64,000 nucleotides of DNA from contig NZ_CP092832.1 in NCBI RefSeq assembly GCF_022532105.1, positions 310,001-374,000 on the forward strand, read 5' to 3'. Positions 1 through 9,606 of this stretch are shown here, in pieces. How positions within the stretch are numbered: position 1 is the first letter of the stretch; every line of letters starts with the position of its first letter. Below the pieces are notes generated by a model. The model had not been told where the DNA came from. It saw nothing but the letters and a program-made list of their open reading frames with translations, and searched no databases. The DNA is from Flavobacterium sp. HJ-32-4. GTDB taxonomy: Bacteria > Bacteroidota > Bacteroidia > Flavobacteriales > Flavobacteriaceae. Made by a program: the position numbers and the translations under genes.

Positions 1-1016
1 TTACCGTCTTTGAGTTGGAGGGCGGAAAAGAGTTGGTCGTCTTTGTCGCCGCCGAGGGTGCTTTGCCATTCGATGTTGCCGTCAGCGTCGAGTTTGAGTA
101 TCCAGTAGTCGCCGCCGGTGCCCCAGGGGTCTTGGTTCTTGTCGGGTTTGCTTCGGCTGGGGTTGCTTCGGCTGGGGTTGCTTCGGCTACCGCCTCGCAA
201 GGACGTTTTGTTATTTGACGTGGTTTCTGGGGAGGTGCTTCGCGGGGACGCGTTGCTGTCTGAGGGGCTGTTCGAATAGCCCGCTACTAGAAAGCCGCCG
301 TCCGAGGTTACTTCGAGAGCGCGGAGCAGGTCGGCGTATCTGCCGCCGAAGGTGCGCTGCCATTGGAGGTGTCCGTCTTTGTCGAGCTTGACGATCCAGT
401 AGTCCATATTGCCGCGGCTTTTCTCGGTTTTGTCGCCATTGGCATCGGACGCCGACGAACCACCGGCAATGTAGCCACCGTCGCGGGTGGGGAGCACGGC
501 CAAAAGGTCGTCTTGCCCGATACCGCCGAGGGTTACCTGCCACTCCTCTACCCCTTTGGCGTTGAGCTTGATGATCCAGTAGTCATTGCCGCCGCGGCAG
601 GCGTCTCTCTTATCGCCATCGGGTTGTTCTAACTGCTTACTGCCCCCTGTTGCCTTCTGCAACTGCGACTGTGACTGTCCACTATCCGACGTCCCTCCCA
701 AGATAAATCCGCCGTCGCGCGTGTTGCGGATGCTCATGAGGAAGTCGGAGCCGCTGCCCCCGAACGACTTCTGCCAGTCTTCGGCGCCGTGTTCGTCCAT
801 TTTCCATATCCAGAAGTCGAGGTCGCCTTTGGCGTCGGCCTGTTTGTTGCCGCTTTTCTGCGACAGCGAGCTGCCTGCTACTATAAAGCCATAATCGGCC
901 GTGGGTTGCAGGTCGAAGAGATAGTCGGCCTGTCGACCGCCGAAGGAGTGTTCCCATTGGACGTCCTGGGCGGAGAGCGCGAAGGGAAAGAGAAGGAGAA
1001 GGAGGAGGTGTTTCAT
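1..1016 (-). CDS. Secreted repeat protein, probable T9SS cargo, C-terminus outside the window
   Basis: The minus-strand frame from the ATG at 1016 stays open for 338 codons and runs off the left edge, so the end is missing. It starts with a signal peptide (MKHLLLLLLFPFALSAQ) followed by five copies of a unit of the form DYWIxKLDxxGxxEWQxTLGG, an acidic turn, then TxDGGFxxxGxS. Such beta-propeller-like units are common in large exported Bacteroidota proteins that end in a type IX secretion sorting domain; that domain would lie outside the window and is not seen. A linker at about residues 277-291 has three SRSNP-type repeats. The export role is inferred; the molecular function is unknown. Confidence 0.75.
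   Translation of the reverse strand, partial: MKHLLLLLLFPFALSAQDVQWEHSFGGRQADYLFDLQPTADYGFIVAGSSLSQKSGNKQADAKGDLDFWIWKMDEHGAEDWQKSFGGSGSDFLMSIRNTRDGGFILGGTSDSGQSQSQLQKATGGSKQLEQPDGDKRDACRGGNDYWIIKLNAKGVEEWQVTLGGIGQDDLLAVLPTRDGGYIAGGSSASDANGDKTEKSRGNMDYWIVKLDKDGHLQWQRTFGGRYADLLRALEVTSDGGFLVAGYSNSPSDSNASPRSTSPETTSNNKTSLRGGSRSNPSRSNPSRSKPDKNQDPWGTGGDYWILKLDADGNIEWQSTLGGDKDDQLFSALQLKDG
144..188. repeat. 15-bp tandem repeat, three copies, inside a CDS
   Basis: Three direct copies of a 15-bp unit (plus strand gggg/gttgcttcggct, the first with one change) at 144-158, 159-173 and 174-188. The length is a multiple of three, so copy-number change would keep the reading frame and only lengthen or shorten a Ser-Arg-Ser-Asn-Pro linker. 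Confidence 0.85.
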
Positions 1017-1031
1017 ATGTTAAGGAGGAGT

Positions 1032-1066
1032 TAGGTGGTTGGTTATTGGTCGTTGGTTGTTGGACA
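1032..1066. repeat. Heptamer array upstream of the secreted repeat protein
   Basis: Five contiguous 7-bp units, TAGGTGG, TTGGTTA, TTGGTCG, TTGGTTG, TTGGACA, lying 16-50 bp upstream of the ATG at 1016. The TTGG core recurs every seven bases. It belongs with the other short-period arrays of this window. Confidence 0.6.
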
Positions 1067-1501
1067 GTAGCGTCAGGGATGGCACGATACGCTACGGGCG
1101 GATGAGAGGGTTTGCGAAACTGTAATCTAGCTCTCTTTTTGCAAGTAGTGAACCGTATCAATAAGAACGTGGGCGACGGGACGAAATCGTCCTGCGCTGG
1201 GGGTATTACGAAATGTCAATAGTATCCCAGTTGCGACGTACGCAAGGGTTGGTTTACGTCTTCGCCTTCCGAGTAAAAACGTAAACCGGGCATCGTCCTG
1301 GGGTTGACTAAGGGAGGATGCGCTCCCGGCCGAAGGCCTGCCGTATCTCCAAAGTGTGATTTGGGAGACTCGTGCGGTATATGAACGCGAAGATAGGAAA
1401 ATATATTGTAGGAAGGTTAGGAAATTATTAACACGTAGTAATGATTACGGAATGGGGGCCTGGATTCCTGCTCCTTATTTACCGGAGCCGTTCCGGGCCG
1501 T
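1067..1501. other. Intergenic region without a recognisable gene
   Basis: This 435-bp stretch lies between the queG stop and the array upstream of the secreted repeat protein. No convincing gene was found; the open frames lack family features. It holds a perfect 9-bp inverted repeat (GGTTTACGT at 1251-1259, ACGTAAACC at 1279-1287) and a second imperfect one around 1346-1366. It may be a long 5' leader or decayed sequence. Confidence 0.4.
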
Positions 1502-2431
1502 TTACTCGGTTCCAGACACGAATTGGATATTCCGTGCCAATCCGCTGTATTTCGTCCGCTTGACGGCGGAATTACGGAATACCTTGCGAAAGGTCTCTTC
1601 GGTGATTTCTTCCCAGTCGCGTTTTGACATGCCGAGCAGGTCAGGATGGGGGTTGAAGCCGGGTTCGTTGTGGGGTGTGGCAAAGCGGTTCCAGGGGCAC
1701 ACGTCCTGGCACACGTCGCATCCGAATACCCAATCATCGAAGGTTCCCTTCATTTCCATGGGGAGGTTGTCTTTCAATTCAATGGTGAAATACGAGATGC
1801 ACTTGCTGCCGTCGACTACGTAGGGCGTGATGATGGCGCCGGTGGGGCACGCGTCGATGCAGGCGGTGCAGGAACCACAATGATCGGCAACGGGCGTATC
1901 GTAGACCAGATCGAGATCGACGATGAGTTCGGCGACGAAGAAAAAGGATCCTACCTGCTTCGACAGGAGGTTGCTGTTCTTGCCGATCCAGCCCAAACCG
2001 GATTTGGCGGCCCAGGCTTTGTCGAGTACGGGGGCTGAGTCGACGAACGCACGACCGTTTACCTCGCCGATTTCCGACTGGATGCTATGCAGCAACTCCC
2101 GTAGTTTGTCTTTGATGACAAAATGGTAGTCTTCGCCGTAGGCATATTTTGAGATGTGGTAGGAATCGTCGCGCTGCGTCTGTTCAGGAAAGTAATTGAG
2201 CAGTACGGATATGACGCTCTTCGCACCGTCGACTAGTAACGTGGGATCGAGTCGTTTGTCGAAATGCTGCTCCATCCAGGTCATCTGTCCGTGACGGCCC
2301 TCCCGCAACCACTTCTCTAGTCGCGGCGCCTCTTCCTCGAGGAAGCCGGCTTTGGCTATGCCGCACGACAGGAAACCGAGCCGTTTGGCTTCGGCTTTGA
2401 TGAAGGCAGTATGGGTAGCCCTTCGATCCAA
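1502..2431 (-). CDS. queG: Epoxyqueuosine reductase QueG
   Basis: QueG is a cobalamin-dependent iron-sulfur enzyme that reduces epoxyqueuosine to queuosine at the wobble position of tRNAs with GUN anticodons. The 309-residue product has the usual length. Two ferredoxin-type cysteine groups are visible, [16 protein letters not shown] (about residues 187-202) and [11 protein letters not shown] (about 239-249), each supplying ligands for a [4Fe-4S] cluster; the N-terminal part carries the conserved GRHGQMTWM segment of the family. It is the last gene of the ruvB-esterase-queG run, 3 bp after the esterase. The product is cytoplasmic. Confidence 0.95.
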   Translation of the reverse strand: MDRRATHTAFIKAEAKRLGFLSCGIAKAGFLEEEAPRLEKWLREGRHGQMTWMEQHFDKRLDPTLLVDGAKSVISVLLNYFPEQTQRDDSYHISKYAYGEDYHFVIKDKLRELLHSIQSEIGEVNGRAFVDSAPVLDKAWAAKSGLGWIGKNSNLLSKQVGSFFFVAELIVDLDLVYDTPVADHCGSCTACIDACPTGAIITPYVVDGSKCISYFTIELKDNLPMEMKGTFDDWVFGCDVCQDVCPWNRFATPHNEPGFNPHPDLLGMSKRDWEEITEETFRKVFRNSAVKRTKYSGLARNIQFVSGTE

Positions 2432-2434
2432 CGA

Positions 2435-3250
2435 TCAGTGGTTGTGGGTTCGGATCCAGTCGATGATGGCGCTGAGGTTCTGCGCTTCGTACTCGGGATT
2501 GTTCATACCGGCGTCGTGTGCCGACCCTTCTCGAATCTCGAGTTTTGCGTCGACCTTTAACTCTTGCAAACGGGCAAACAAGGCCTTGGAAAGTTCAACG
2601 GGGACGAGTGGATCGGCGTCTCCGTGGATGAGCAAGGTGGGAACGTCGGTTATACGGTTGTACGGACTGATGCTCTCGAACGCCGGATTGGGTCCGGTCT
2701 CGTTGAACTTCGCGCCTGCCACTCTCTCGATGATGTCTAAATGCCCGTTCTTCTTAATGAAGGCGATAGCTTCGGCACCGTCCATGCGGGAAGGGGCGCA
2801 CAGTGCGCTGATTGAAAGGATGCCGGGGTGGGTATAGCCATACAACAGGGCGAGATGGGCACCGGCGCTGATACCCCCGATGTGGATTTTCGTCTTGCCG
2901 AAACCGTACTCTTTCGATACAAATTTCAGGAAGGTGATGGCGCTGTCGATGTCGTCGATCAGGTTCTTTCCGCTTATGGCATTCGATACATAGCGGTAAT
3001 CGACATTTGCCACGATGATGCCCCGATCGCGCAGGTCACGCGCATGTTTGTCGGTATACTCGTTCCCGCCCATCGACCAGGCGCCGCCGTGCAGCAGTAC
3101 GAGCACAGGGGTGTCGCGTGTGACCGTTTTCGGAAGGAAGAGGTCGAGGTAGTGCTGTTTTTCTCTTCCGTATTTCAGTGCCCTGACATCGCGTTGGCCG
3201 AAGACGACGGTGGATGCCAACAGGGCCAGTGTGAAAACAAGTGCTCTCAT
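2435..3250 (-). CDS. Secreted alpha/beta hydrolase (carboxylesterase-like)
   Basis: A 271-residue protein with a signal peptide (MRALVFTLALLASTVVFGQ), so export to the periplasm or beyond is likely. The esterase/lipase features are clear: an HGG oxyanion-hole motif (LLHGGAW, about residue 54), the nucleophile elbow GGISAGAH (about 125-132), an aspartate in HGDADPLVP and a histidine in GSAHDAG. These form a Ser-Asp-His triad of the BD-FAE/hormone-sensitive-lipase-like group. The substrate cannot be told from sequence. It sits between ruvB and queG with gaps of 9 and 3 bp, so it is probably co-transcribed, with no evident functional link to them. Confidence 0.85.
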   Translation of the reverse strand: MRALVFTLALLASTVVFGQRDVRALKYGREKQHYLDLFLPKTVTRDTPVLVLLHGGAWSMGGNEYTDKHARDLRDRGIIVANVDYRYVSNAISGKNLIDDIDSAITFLKFVSKEYGFGKTKIHIGGISAGAHLALLYGYTHPGILSISALCAPSRMDGAEAIAFIKKNGHLDIIERVAGAKFNETGPNPAFESISPYNRITDVPTLLIHGDADPLVPVELSKALFARLQELKVDAKLEIREGSAHDAGMNNPEYEAQNLSAIIDWIRTHNH

Positions 3251-3259
3251 AGGGATGCG

Positions 3260-4273
3260 TTAAAATAGTCCGCCCTGATAATCTGTCCGGATTTTACCCA
3301 AGTGTCGGTAGGCTTTCTCCGTCACTTCACGTCCTCTTGGCGTGCGGGTGATGAAACCCTCCTGGATGAGGAACGGCTCGTACACCTCTTCGATCGTTTC
3401 TCCGTTCTCGGATACGGCCGTGGCGAGCGTCGACAGACCGACAGGGCCTCCTTTGAACTTCTCGATGATGGTCAAGAGGATTTTGTTGTCCATCTCATCC
3501 AAGCCGTGTGCATCGACATGCAGTGCCTTCAACGCATACCGGGCGATCTCGATGTCGATGCTGCCGTTTCCTTTCATCTGGGCGAAATCGCGCACGCGAC
3601 GAAGGAGTGCGTTGGCGATACGCGGTGTACCCCGACTCCTACCCGCGATTTCGATAGCGGCTTCCATGGTGATACCCACATTCAGGATGCTGGCGGAACG
3701 CTCGACGATGGTCGTCAAAAGTTCGGTTGTGTAGTATTGCAGTCGGCTTTGGATACCGAAACGTGCCCGCATCGGAGCCGTCAACAAGCCCGAACGGGTG
3801 GTGGCACCGACCAGCGTAAACGGATTGAGTGTAATCTGCACCGACCGTGCATTCGGACCCGATTCGATCATGATGTCGATCCTGAAATCCTCCATGGCCG
3901 AATAGAGGTACTCTTCCACGACCGGGCTCAACCGGTGGATCTCATCAATGAACAGCACATCGCGTTCTTCGAGATTGGTGAGGAGACCTGCCAGGTCACC
4001 CGGTTTGTCGAGTACGGGCCCTGAGGTGATCTTTATGCCGACACCCAGTTCGTTGGCGAGGATATTGGCCAGTGTTGTCTTTCCTAAACCAGGAGGACCG
4101 TGAAAAAGCGTATGGTCAAGGGCTTCGCGTCGTAGGTTTGCCGCGCCGACGAATACCTTCAGGTTCTCGAGCACCTGATCCTGGCCGGCGAAATCGTCAA
4201 ATGACAGGGGCCGTAGCTTGCGTTCGATGTCGAACTCTTCTGGGTTCTTGGACGGATCGAGATTCGGATTCAT
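3260..4273 (-). CDS. ruvB: Holliday junction branch-migration helicase RuvB
   Basis: RuvB is the hexameric AAA+ motor that, with RuvA, drives branch migration of Holliday junctions. The 337-residue product shows Walker [10 protein letters not shown] (about residues 60-68), Walker [10 protein letters not shown] (about 112-120), the sensor GATTRSG and the C-terminal winged-helix segment ending in [17 protein letters not shown]. Length matches the family. The ATG at 4273 lies only five bases downstream of a TAnnTTTG promoter element, so the mRNA may be nearly leaderless. It heads the ruvB-esterase-queG operon. Confidence 0.97.
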   Translation of the reverse strand: MNPNLDPSKNPEEFDIERKLRPLSFDDFAGQDQVLENLKVFVGAANLRREALDHTLFHGPPGLGKTTLANILANELGVGIKITSGPVLDKPGDLAGLLTNLEERDVLFIDEIHRLSPVVEEYLYSAMEDFRIDIMIESGPNARSVQITLNPFTLVGATTRSGLLTAPMRARFGIQSRLQYYTTELLTTIVERSASILNVGITMEAAIEIAGRSRGTPRIANALLRRVRDFAQMKGNGSIDIEIARYALKALHVDAHGLDEMDNKILLTIIEKFKGGPVGLSTLATAVSENGETIEEVYEPFLIQEGFITRTPRGREVTEKAYRHLGKIRTDYQGGLF

Positions 4274-4278
4274 ATTGA

Positions 4279-4286
4279 CAAAGATA
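4279..4286 (-). promoter_or_regulatory. -7 promoter element of ruvB
   Basis: TATCTTTG on the minus strand fits the Bacteroidota -7 consensus TAnnTTTG. Only TCAAT separates it from the ruvB ATG, so transcription would start at or next to the start codon. Confidence 0.65.
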
Positions 4287-4344
4287 ACAGAATCGGCTGA
4301 TGAAAGCCGGATCGACGAATCCCAAATTCCCGAGGCGTCAAATG

Positions 4345-4374
4345 AAAAAAGCCTCCTGGTGAGGAGGCTTTTGC
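4345..4374 (-). terminator. Intrinsic terminator of the respiratory operon
   Basis: Perfect 7-bp stem GCCTCCT/AGGAGGC with a 4-nt loop; on the minus strand it is followed by a run of T. It lies just after the ctaD stop codon and separates this operon from ruvB. Confidence 0.9.
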
Positions 4375-4376
4375 TA

Positions 4377-6203
4377 TTAGTGTGCGAGGTGTTCCTCGCC
4401 TGGTTTCATGGGTACGTTCTGCGGAACGAAGTCTTCATCGTGCCCTGGCTTACTGTAGTCATACGCCCAACGGTGTACTTCCGGAAGTTCGCCTGGCCAG
4501 TTACCGTGGATGTGTTCCACCGGCGCGGTCCATTCGAGCGTGTTCGAACGCCATGGGTTCTGAGGCGTACGCTTGCCGTAGAACATGCTATAGAAGAAGT
4601 TGAACAGGAATACCAACTGGAAGGCGCCTCCGATCAGGGCAAACGAGGTGATTACCACGTTTACGTTCTGAAGGTCATCGAACAGTGGGAAGTTCGAGTT
4701 GGTATAGTAACGACGTGGCAGACCCGCGAGTCCGATAAAGTGCATTGGGAAGAATACCCCATACGCACAAATCGCTGTTACCCAGAAGTGGATATACCCC
4801 ATCGTTTTGTCCAACATACGGCCGAACAATTTTGGATACCAGTGGTAGATTCCGGCGAACATTCCGTACAAGGCTGAGATACCCATTACCAAGTGGAAGT
4901 GGGCTACAACGAAGTAGGTGTCGTGTACGTTGATGTCAAGCGTACTGTCGCCAAGGATGATACCGGTAAGACCACCTGTGATGAACGTCGAAACGAGTCC
5001 GATAGAGAACAACATCGCGGGGTTCAACTGCAGATTTCCTTTCCAAAGTGTGGTGATGTAGTTGAAGGCTTTTACCGCAGACGGGATCGCGATCAACAGC
5101 GTGGTGAAGGTAAAGACCGAACCAAGGAACGGGTTCATACCTGAGATGAACATGTGGTGACCCCATACGATGGTTGACAGGAATGCGATGGCCAGGATAG
5201 AGGCGATCATCGCACGGTATCCGAAGATCGGCTTACGTGAGTTCGTCGCGATTACCTCAGATGTTATACCGAGTGCCGGCAAGAGTACGATGTATACTTC
5301 CGGGTGTCCGAGGAACCAGAAAAGGTGTTCGAACAATACCGGTGAACCGCCCTGGTTGTGCAATACTTCACCCGCGATGTAGATATCGGAGAGGAAGAAT
5401 GAGGTGCCAAAACTACGGTCCATGATGAGCATCAACGCTGCTGACAACAGTACCGGGAATGAGATAACACCAATTACCGCCGTGATGAAGAACGCCCATA
5501 CGGTAAGCGGAAGGCGTGTCATTGACATTCCTTTTGTACGGAGGTTGATGACCGTCACGATGTAGTTCAGTGATCCCATCAGTGACGACGCGATAAAGAT
5601 CGCCATCGACACCAACCAAAGGGTCATACCCATTCCTGAACCCGGGATCGCCTGTGGCAGCGCGCTCAATGGTGGATAGATCGTCCAACCTGCGGAGGCG
5701 GGTCCTGACTCAACGAAAAGTGAGCAGACCATTACCACGCTCGACAGGAAGAAGAGCCAGTACGAAATCATGTTAAGGAAGCCGGACGCCATATCACGGG
5801 CCCCTACCTGCAGTGGAATAAGCAGGTTGGAGAAAGTTCCGCTGAGGCCTGCCGTCAGTACGAAGAATACCATGATCGTACCGTGGATGGTCACCAATGC
5901 GAGATAGATGTCATTACGCATTACACCTCCAGGTGCCAGCCTTTCTCCAAGGAAGAATTTGAACGCACCGAAAGATTCTTCCGGCCACGCCAATTGCATC
6001 CTGAAGAGAAGCGACATACCTACACCGATGATACCCATGACAATACCTGTAATGAGGTATTGTTTGGCGATCATCTTGTGGTCAATGCTGAAAATGTACT
6101 TCGTTATGAACGTATCCTTGTGGTGATGTTCATGCTCATGCCCGTGGTCGTGTGCATGGTCATGTGCATGGTCGTGTTCGTGGGTGTGAGCTAATGCTGA
6201 CAT
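4377..6203 (-). CDS. ctaD: Cytochrome c oxidase subunit I
   Basis: Catalytic haem-copper oxidase subunit that reduces oxygen to water and pumps protons. The 608-residue protein has about twelve membrane segments. Landmarks are the low-spin haem histidine region [14 protein letters not shown], the CuB/crosslink segment [15 protein letters not shown] with its HPEVY motif, WGHHMFISG, and the paired histidines [10 protein letters not shown]. The N-terminus is an unusual His/Asp/Glu tract with 13 histidines in the first 28 residues, encoded by a low-complexity repeat. It is the last gene of actABCDEF-ctaC-ctaD, 26 bp after ctaC and followed by an intrinsic terminator. Confidence 0.97.
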   Translation of the reverse strand: MSALAHTHEHDHAHDHAHDHGHEHEHHHKDTFITKYIFSIDHKMIAKQYLITGIVMGIIGVGMSLLFRMQLAWPEESFGAFKFFLGERLAPGGVMRNDIYLALVTIHGTIMVFFVLTAGLSGTFSNLLIPLQVGARDMASGFLNMISYWLFFLSSVVMVCSLFVESGPASAGWTIYPPLSALPQAIPGSGMGMTLWLVSMAIFIASSLMGSLNYIVTVINLRTKGMSMTRLPLTVWAFFITAVIGVISFPVLLSAALMLIMDRSFGTSFFLSDIYIAGEVLHNQGGSPVLFEHLFWFLGHPEVYIVLLPALGITSEVIATNSRKPIFGYRAMIASILAIAFLSTIVWGHHMFISGMNPFLGSVFTFTTLLIAIPSAVKAFNYITTLWKGNLQLNPAMLFSIGLVSTFITGGLTGIILGDSTLDINVHDTYFVVAHFHLVMGISALYGMFAGIYHWYPKLFGRMLDKTMGYIHFWVTAICAYGVFFPMHFIGLAGLPRRYYTNSNFPLFDDLQNVNVVITSFALIGGAFQLVFLFNFFYSMFYGKRTPQNPWRSNTLEWTAPVEHIHGNWPGELPEVHRWAYDYSKPGHDEDFVPQNVPMKPGEEHLAH

Positions 6204-6229
6204 ACGTTAGTTCGGATTTATAAAGTACG

Positions 6230-7435
6230 TTATTTTTTTCTGATAAGTTGGGCAGTGACAGTCGCCTTCTTCTCGACTGGAGCCGGTTTGGCTGTCGAGT
6301 CGGCAGGTGTAGAAGGCGCTTCAGATGGGGCAGGTGCTGCTTCAGCCGCTGCTTTTTCTTTGTCTTCTTTTACGGCCTGTGCAACTGTTTTCTGTCCGTC
6401 AAGCCATTTGCGGAAGTCAGCCTCGCTCTCAACCACGATTTTCATCTGCATGTTGTAGTGGGAAGCTCCACAAATTTTATTACACAGCAAGAGGTAATCG
6501 AACGTATACGGATCAAGCGGCGACTTTCCTTCTGCCTGCAATTGCATGCTCTTCTTGCTGCGGATTTCATTGATATGCGCCACTTTCTTCATGATGGCAC
6601 CGTCTTCGCGCATCTCTTGCGTGGTCATCGTCGGGGTGAAGGCGAACTGCGTCACCATACCCGGCACACAGTTCATCTGCGCGCGGAAGTGCGGCATGTA
6701 GGCCGAGTGCAATACGTCCTGCGAACGCATCTTGAACAGGATCTTTTTGCCTTTCGGAAGGTGCAGTTCGGATACTACTTTGTCATCCTGCGCATTCGGA
6801 TCGGTCATATCGACACCCAGGGTGTTCACACCTTCGATAAGGCGTACGTTCGCTTTACCGAGTTTGTTATCGTTACCCGAGTAACGCGCTTCCCACTGGA
6901 ACTGCTTTGCGTATAACTCTACAACAATGACTTCTTCCTCTTCCTCATCCACAAACATGATATTACGCCATGCATATAGACCGTAGATGATCAAACCAGC
7001 CAGCACGACTGCGGGGATAACCGACCAAACAAACTCAAGCTTGCTGTTGTCCGCGAAGAACAGGGCCTTTCGATCTTTATTACCGCGGTACTTGAACGCG
7101 AAGTAGTGGAGCAACACCTGGGTTACGGCCTGTACGATAAAAATCAATACAAGCGAGATTCCCATCAGACGATCGATCTCCGGACCGTGTGCAGATGCCG
7201 ACTTGCCCAATACAAGTCCACCCCATGCATACATCGAATAGATCGTAAAGATGTAAATGAACGCCAGGAAGCCAAACATCAGGTAGCCCTGGATGTTATT
7301 GTCCTTGTCGTTTGCCACCTGGGAGTCGTCCTTTTCCTTCCCGGCGCTGACATGCGTGAGGTCGAAAATCTTGGTCAGTTGCCACAGGGCAATCGCCAAA
7401 AGGACTAAAACAACAATCACCAACAAACTATTCAT
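6230..7435 (-). CDS. ctaC: Cytochrome c oxidase subunit II
   Basis: Subunit II accepts electrons at the binuclear CuA centre. The 401-residue protein has an N-terminal anchor and two further membrane segments (about residues 48-75 and 132-155), then a cupredoxin domain. CuA ligands are visible as QDVLHSAYMPHF (histidine) and CNKICGASHYNM (two cysteines, histidine, methionine). It is longer than usual because of an extra N-terminal membrane segment and an Ala/Pro/Lys-rich tail after about residue 345. No haem c motif is present. It lies 22 bp downstream of actF. Confidence 0.95.
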   Translation of the reverse strand: MNSLLVIVVLVLLAIALWQLTKIFDLTHVSAGKEKDDSQVANDKDNNIQGYLMFGFLAFIYIFTIYSMYAWGGLVLGKSASAHGPEIDRLMGISLVLIFIVQAVTQVLLHYFAFKYRGNKDRKALFFADNSKLEFVWSVIPAVVLAGLIIYGLYAWRNIMFVDEEEEEVIVVELYAKQFQWEARYSGNDNKLGKANVRLIEGVNTLGVDMTDPNAQDDKVVSELHLPKGKKILFKMRSQDVLHSAYMPHFRAQMNCVPGMVTQFAFTPTMTTQEMREDGAIMKKVAHINEIRSKKSMQLQAEGKSPLDPYTFDYLLLCNKICGASHYNMQMKIVVESEADFRKWLDGQKTVAQAVKEDKEKAAAEAAPAPSEAPSTPADSTAKPAPVEKKATVTAQLIRKK

Positions 7436-7457
7436 CTGTATCTATACTTTAGGGATA

Positions 7458-9038
7458 TTAATAATGAAAATGTTTACTTTCCTCAATAAACGGATTCCGT
7501 TTTGCGAGCAGTGGTGCCTTCGTCAATGCGGTGAACACCACAAAGATGAAGAGTCCGGCGAAGAAGGCCAACGCCCCGATTTCGCCTGCGCCCATGAACC
7601 AACGATCGCCTACCGTAGCCGGCATGATCATGTTGTAGAAGTCTACGTAGTGACCGAACAGGATGATGATACCCGCCATCACGACAATCCACGTAAGACG
7701 TTTGAAATCGCTGTTGATGAGGATGAGGATCGGAAGGATGAAGTTCAGCGCGAACGCACCCCAGAAGGTGATACCGAAGTGTTCGATACGCACTTTGAAA
7801 TACGTTACCTCTTCTGGAATGTTGGAATACCAGATCAGCATGAACTGAGAGAACCAAAGGTAGGTCCAGAATACGCTGATACCAAACATGAACTTGGCCA
7901 AGTCATGGATGTGGCTGTTGTTCACGAATGGCAGATAGCCTTGTGATTTCAGGATGAACGTCACCATCGCAATCATGGTGATACCGCTTACGAAGAAACT
8001 CGCGAACACATACCATCCGAAGAGTGTACTGAACCAGTGCGGATCAACCGACATGATCCAGTCCCACGCCATGATGGATTCTGATACAATAAAGAATACC
8101 AGGAATCCAGCCGACAATTTGAAATTGCGCTTGTAGTTGCTGTCATCGTTTGCCTCGTCCTGCGCCAACCCGTTGCGACGGGACAGCCAACGATAGGCGT
8201 TCCACCCTGCAAGGAAAATAGCGGCACGAATCAACCAGAACGTTGCGTTCAGGTAGCCCGACTTACCGGCAATCATCTCGTCATAGTTCGGGCTCTTCGG
8301 ATCGGTGATACCATCCTGCAACCAAATAAACAAATGGTGTTTACCCATGGCTGCCAAGATCAGCAATACGAAGAAAATAATAGAACCCACCGGCAAATAG
8401 GCCGTGATACCTTCCATCACGCGGAACAAAACAGGAGACCATCCTGCCTGCGCCACTTGTTGTATACCGTAGAACGCGAGAACGCCCAGTGAGATCAGCA
8501 TCATGAAGATACAACCCACATAGAGGGCCGCCCAAGGCTTGTTCTGCAATTGGTGCAATACATGCTCGAGGTGCTCGTGGTGTTCTTTTTCCGCATCCGC
8601 AGCCGATACCTCATGTCCGTGCGCTTCCGCGTGAGCAGGCTCCTCAGCGTGTGCTGTTTCGGCTACTGCCGCATGCTCGGCCGCAGGTGCAACAGAATCT
8701 GCTTTTGCTTCTGTAACGGTAGCGGTTCCTTCTGCTACTTCCGGAGCTGTTGCTTCTGCTTTTGTTTCCGCCGGAGCGCTTTCATGGGCAGGTGCCGCAC
8801 TTGCTTCATGGCCTTCATGTGCTTCCTCAGCCGGCATAAGTCCGTTTACGGTACTGGCAGGCGTCACTTCATGCCCGCCGCCATGTCCACCTCCGTGGTG
8901 TGCCTCTTCTTCAGACAGTATTTTCTCTACGTCCTCGATGCTCTTGGGAGCAGTCAAAAAACCGTATCCGATACCAAGTGCACCAAGCACCATCAGTACG
9001 AAAGCGAGGGTTTTCAATTTGCTTGAAAATGTATACAT
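7458..9038 (-). CDS. actF: Alternative complex III subunit ActF (quinol:cytochrome c oxidoreductase)
   Basis: Membrane subunit of alternative complex III, related to NrfD/ActC, with about ten predicted membrane segments in residues 165-515. It takes part in quinol oxidation. The 526-residue protein is longer than related ActF proteins because of a low-complexity insertion between membrane segments 1 and 2 (about residues 44-165), rich in Ala, Glu and His, starting AHHGGGHGGGHE. The family assignment rests on its position in the act cluster and on segments such as ESIMAWDWIMSVDPHWFST. It follows actE by 14 bp. Confidence 0.92.
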   Translation of the reverse strand: MYTFSSKLKTLAFVLMVLGALGIGYGFLTAPKSIEDVEKILSEEEAHHGGGHGGGHEVTPASTVNGLMPAEEAHEGHEASAAPAHESAPAETKAEATAPEVAEGTATVTEAKADSVAPAAEHAAVAETAHAEEPAHAEAHGHEVSAADAEKEHHEHLEHVLHQLQNKPWAALYVGCIFMMLISLGVLAFYGIQQVAQAGWSPVLFRVMEGITAYLPVGSIIFFVLLILAAMGKHHLFIWLQDGITDPKSPNYDEMIAGKSGYLNATFWLIRAAIFLAGWNAYRWLSRRNGLAQDEANDDSNYKRNFKLSAGFLVFFIVSESIMAWDWIMSVDPHWFSTLFGWYVFASFFVSGITMIAMVTFILKSQGYLPFVNNSHIHDLAKFMFGISVFWTYLWFSQFMLIWYSNIPEEVTYFKVRIEHFGITFWGAFALNFILPILILINSDFKRLTWIVVMAGIIILFGHYVDFYNMIMPATVGDRWFMGAGEIGALAFFAGLFIFVVFTALTKAPLLAKRNPFIEESKHFHY

Positions 9039-9052
9039 ATCGAAAATCTGTT

Positions 9053-9598
9053 TTATTTAAGTTCGCTTTTGAGTTTCATGACGTAGGCCGCCACCATCCA
9101 GCGCTCTTTTTGGTTGAGCTGGTTGGCATAGGAACCCATCGAGTTCAATCCGTAGGTTTCTACGTGGAAGACGCTACCCACCGTGATGTTACGGTCCTTG
9201 TAGCTCGGTACACCCGCAAATTTCTCGCGCTTGGCCAGGTTTCCTTGTCCGTCGCCTTTCTCACCGTGGCAAATACCGCAGTACACATCGAAGAGTGCCT
9301 TTGCTTTCTCCATGTCGACCGCCGTTGTATCTTTTGGCAAATTGGCCATTGAGGCTGTTTTACCTTCCGGTGTATTTGGGAATTCGTATACTTCGAAACC
9401 GCGCTTCACGGTGTTGGCCGGTGGTACCAAACCTTCACGTCCGTCTCCGCGGAATGCCTTGGACTCTGAATATGTCTCGTATGCGACCGACTCATACATG
9501 TTGGGCATGTACTGGTAGTTCGGCTCTTGTTTGTCATGGCATGAAACCGCTGTTGCCGCGAGGCCGAGCATCATCCCTATCTTGAAAAAGCTTTTCAT
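9053..9598 (-). CDS. actE: Alternative complex III subunit ActE, monohaem cytochrome c lipoprotein
   Basis: A 181-residue protein with one haem-binding CxxCH motif (CGICHGEKGDGQG, about residue 112). The N-terminus (MKSFFKIGMMLGLAATAVSC) looks like a lipoprotein signal with the acylated cysteine at residue 20, so the domain would be tethered on the periplasmic face. In alternative complex III this subunit probably helps pass electrons to the oxidase. The conserved PPANTVKRGFEVYEFPNT segment precedes the haem domain. It sits 8 bp after actD. Confidence 0.93.
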   Translation of the reverse strand: MKSFFKIGMMLGLAATAVSCHDKQEPNYQYMPNMYESVAYETYSESKAFRGDGREGLVPPANTVKRGFEVYEFPNTPEGKTASMANLPKDTTAVDMEKAKALFDVYCGICHGEKGDGQGNLAKREKFAGVPSYKDRNITVGSVFHVETYGLNSMGSYANQLNQKERWMVAAYVMKLKSELK

Positions 9599-9606
9599 AT
9601 CTGGTC

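Noticed and set aside
1356..1823. Plus-strand 155-codon frame antisense to the end of queG
   Set aside because: No family features; most of it is the complement of queG.
4345..4374. Recurrent GCCTCC hairpins (also at 22203) as a mobile repeat
   Set aside because: Both lie directly after stop codons or RNA ends with T-tracts and are ordinary terminators.
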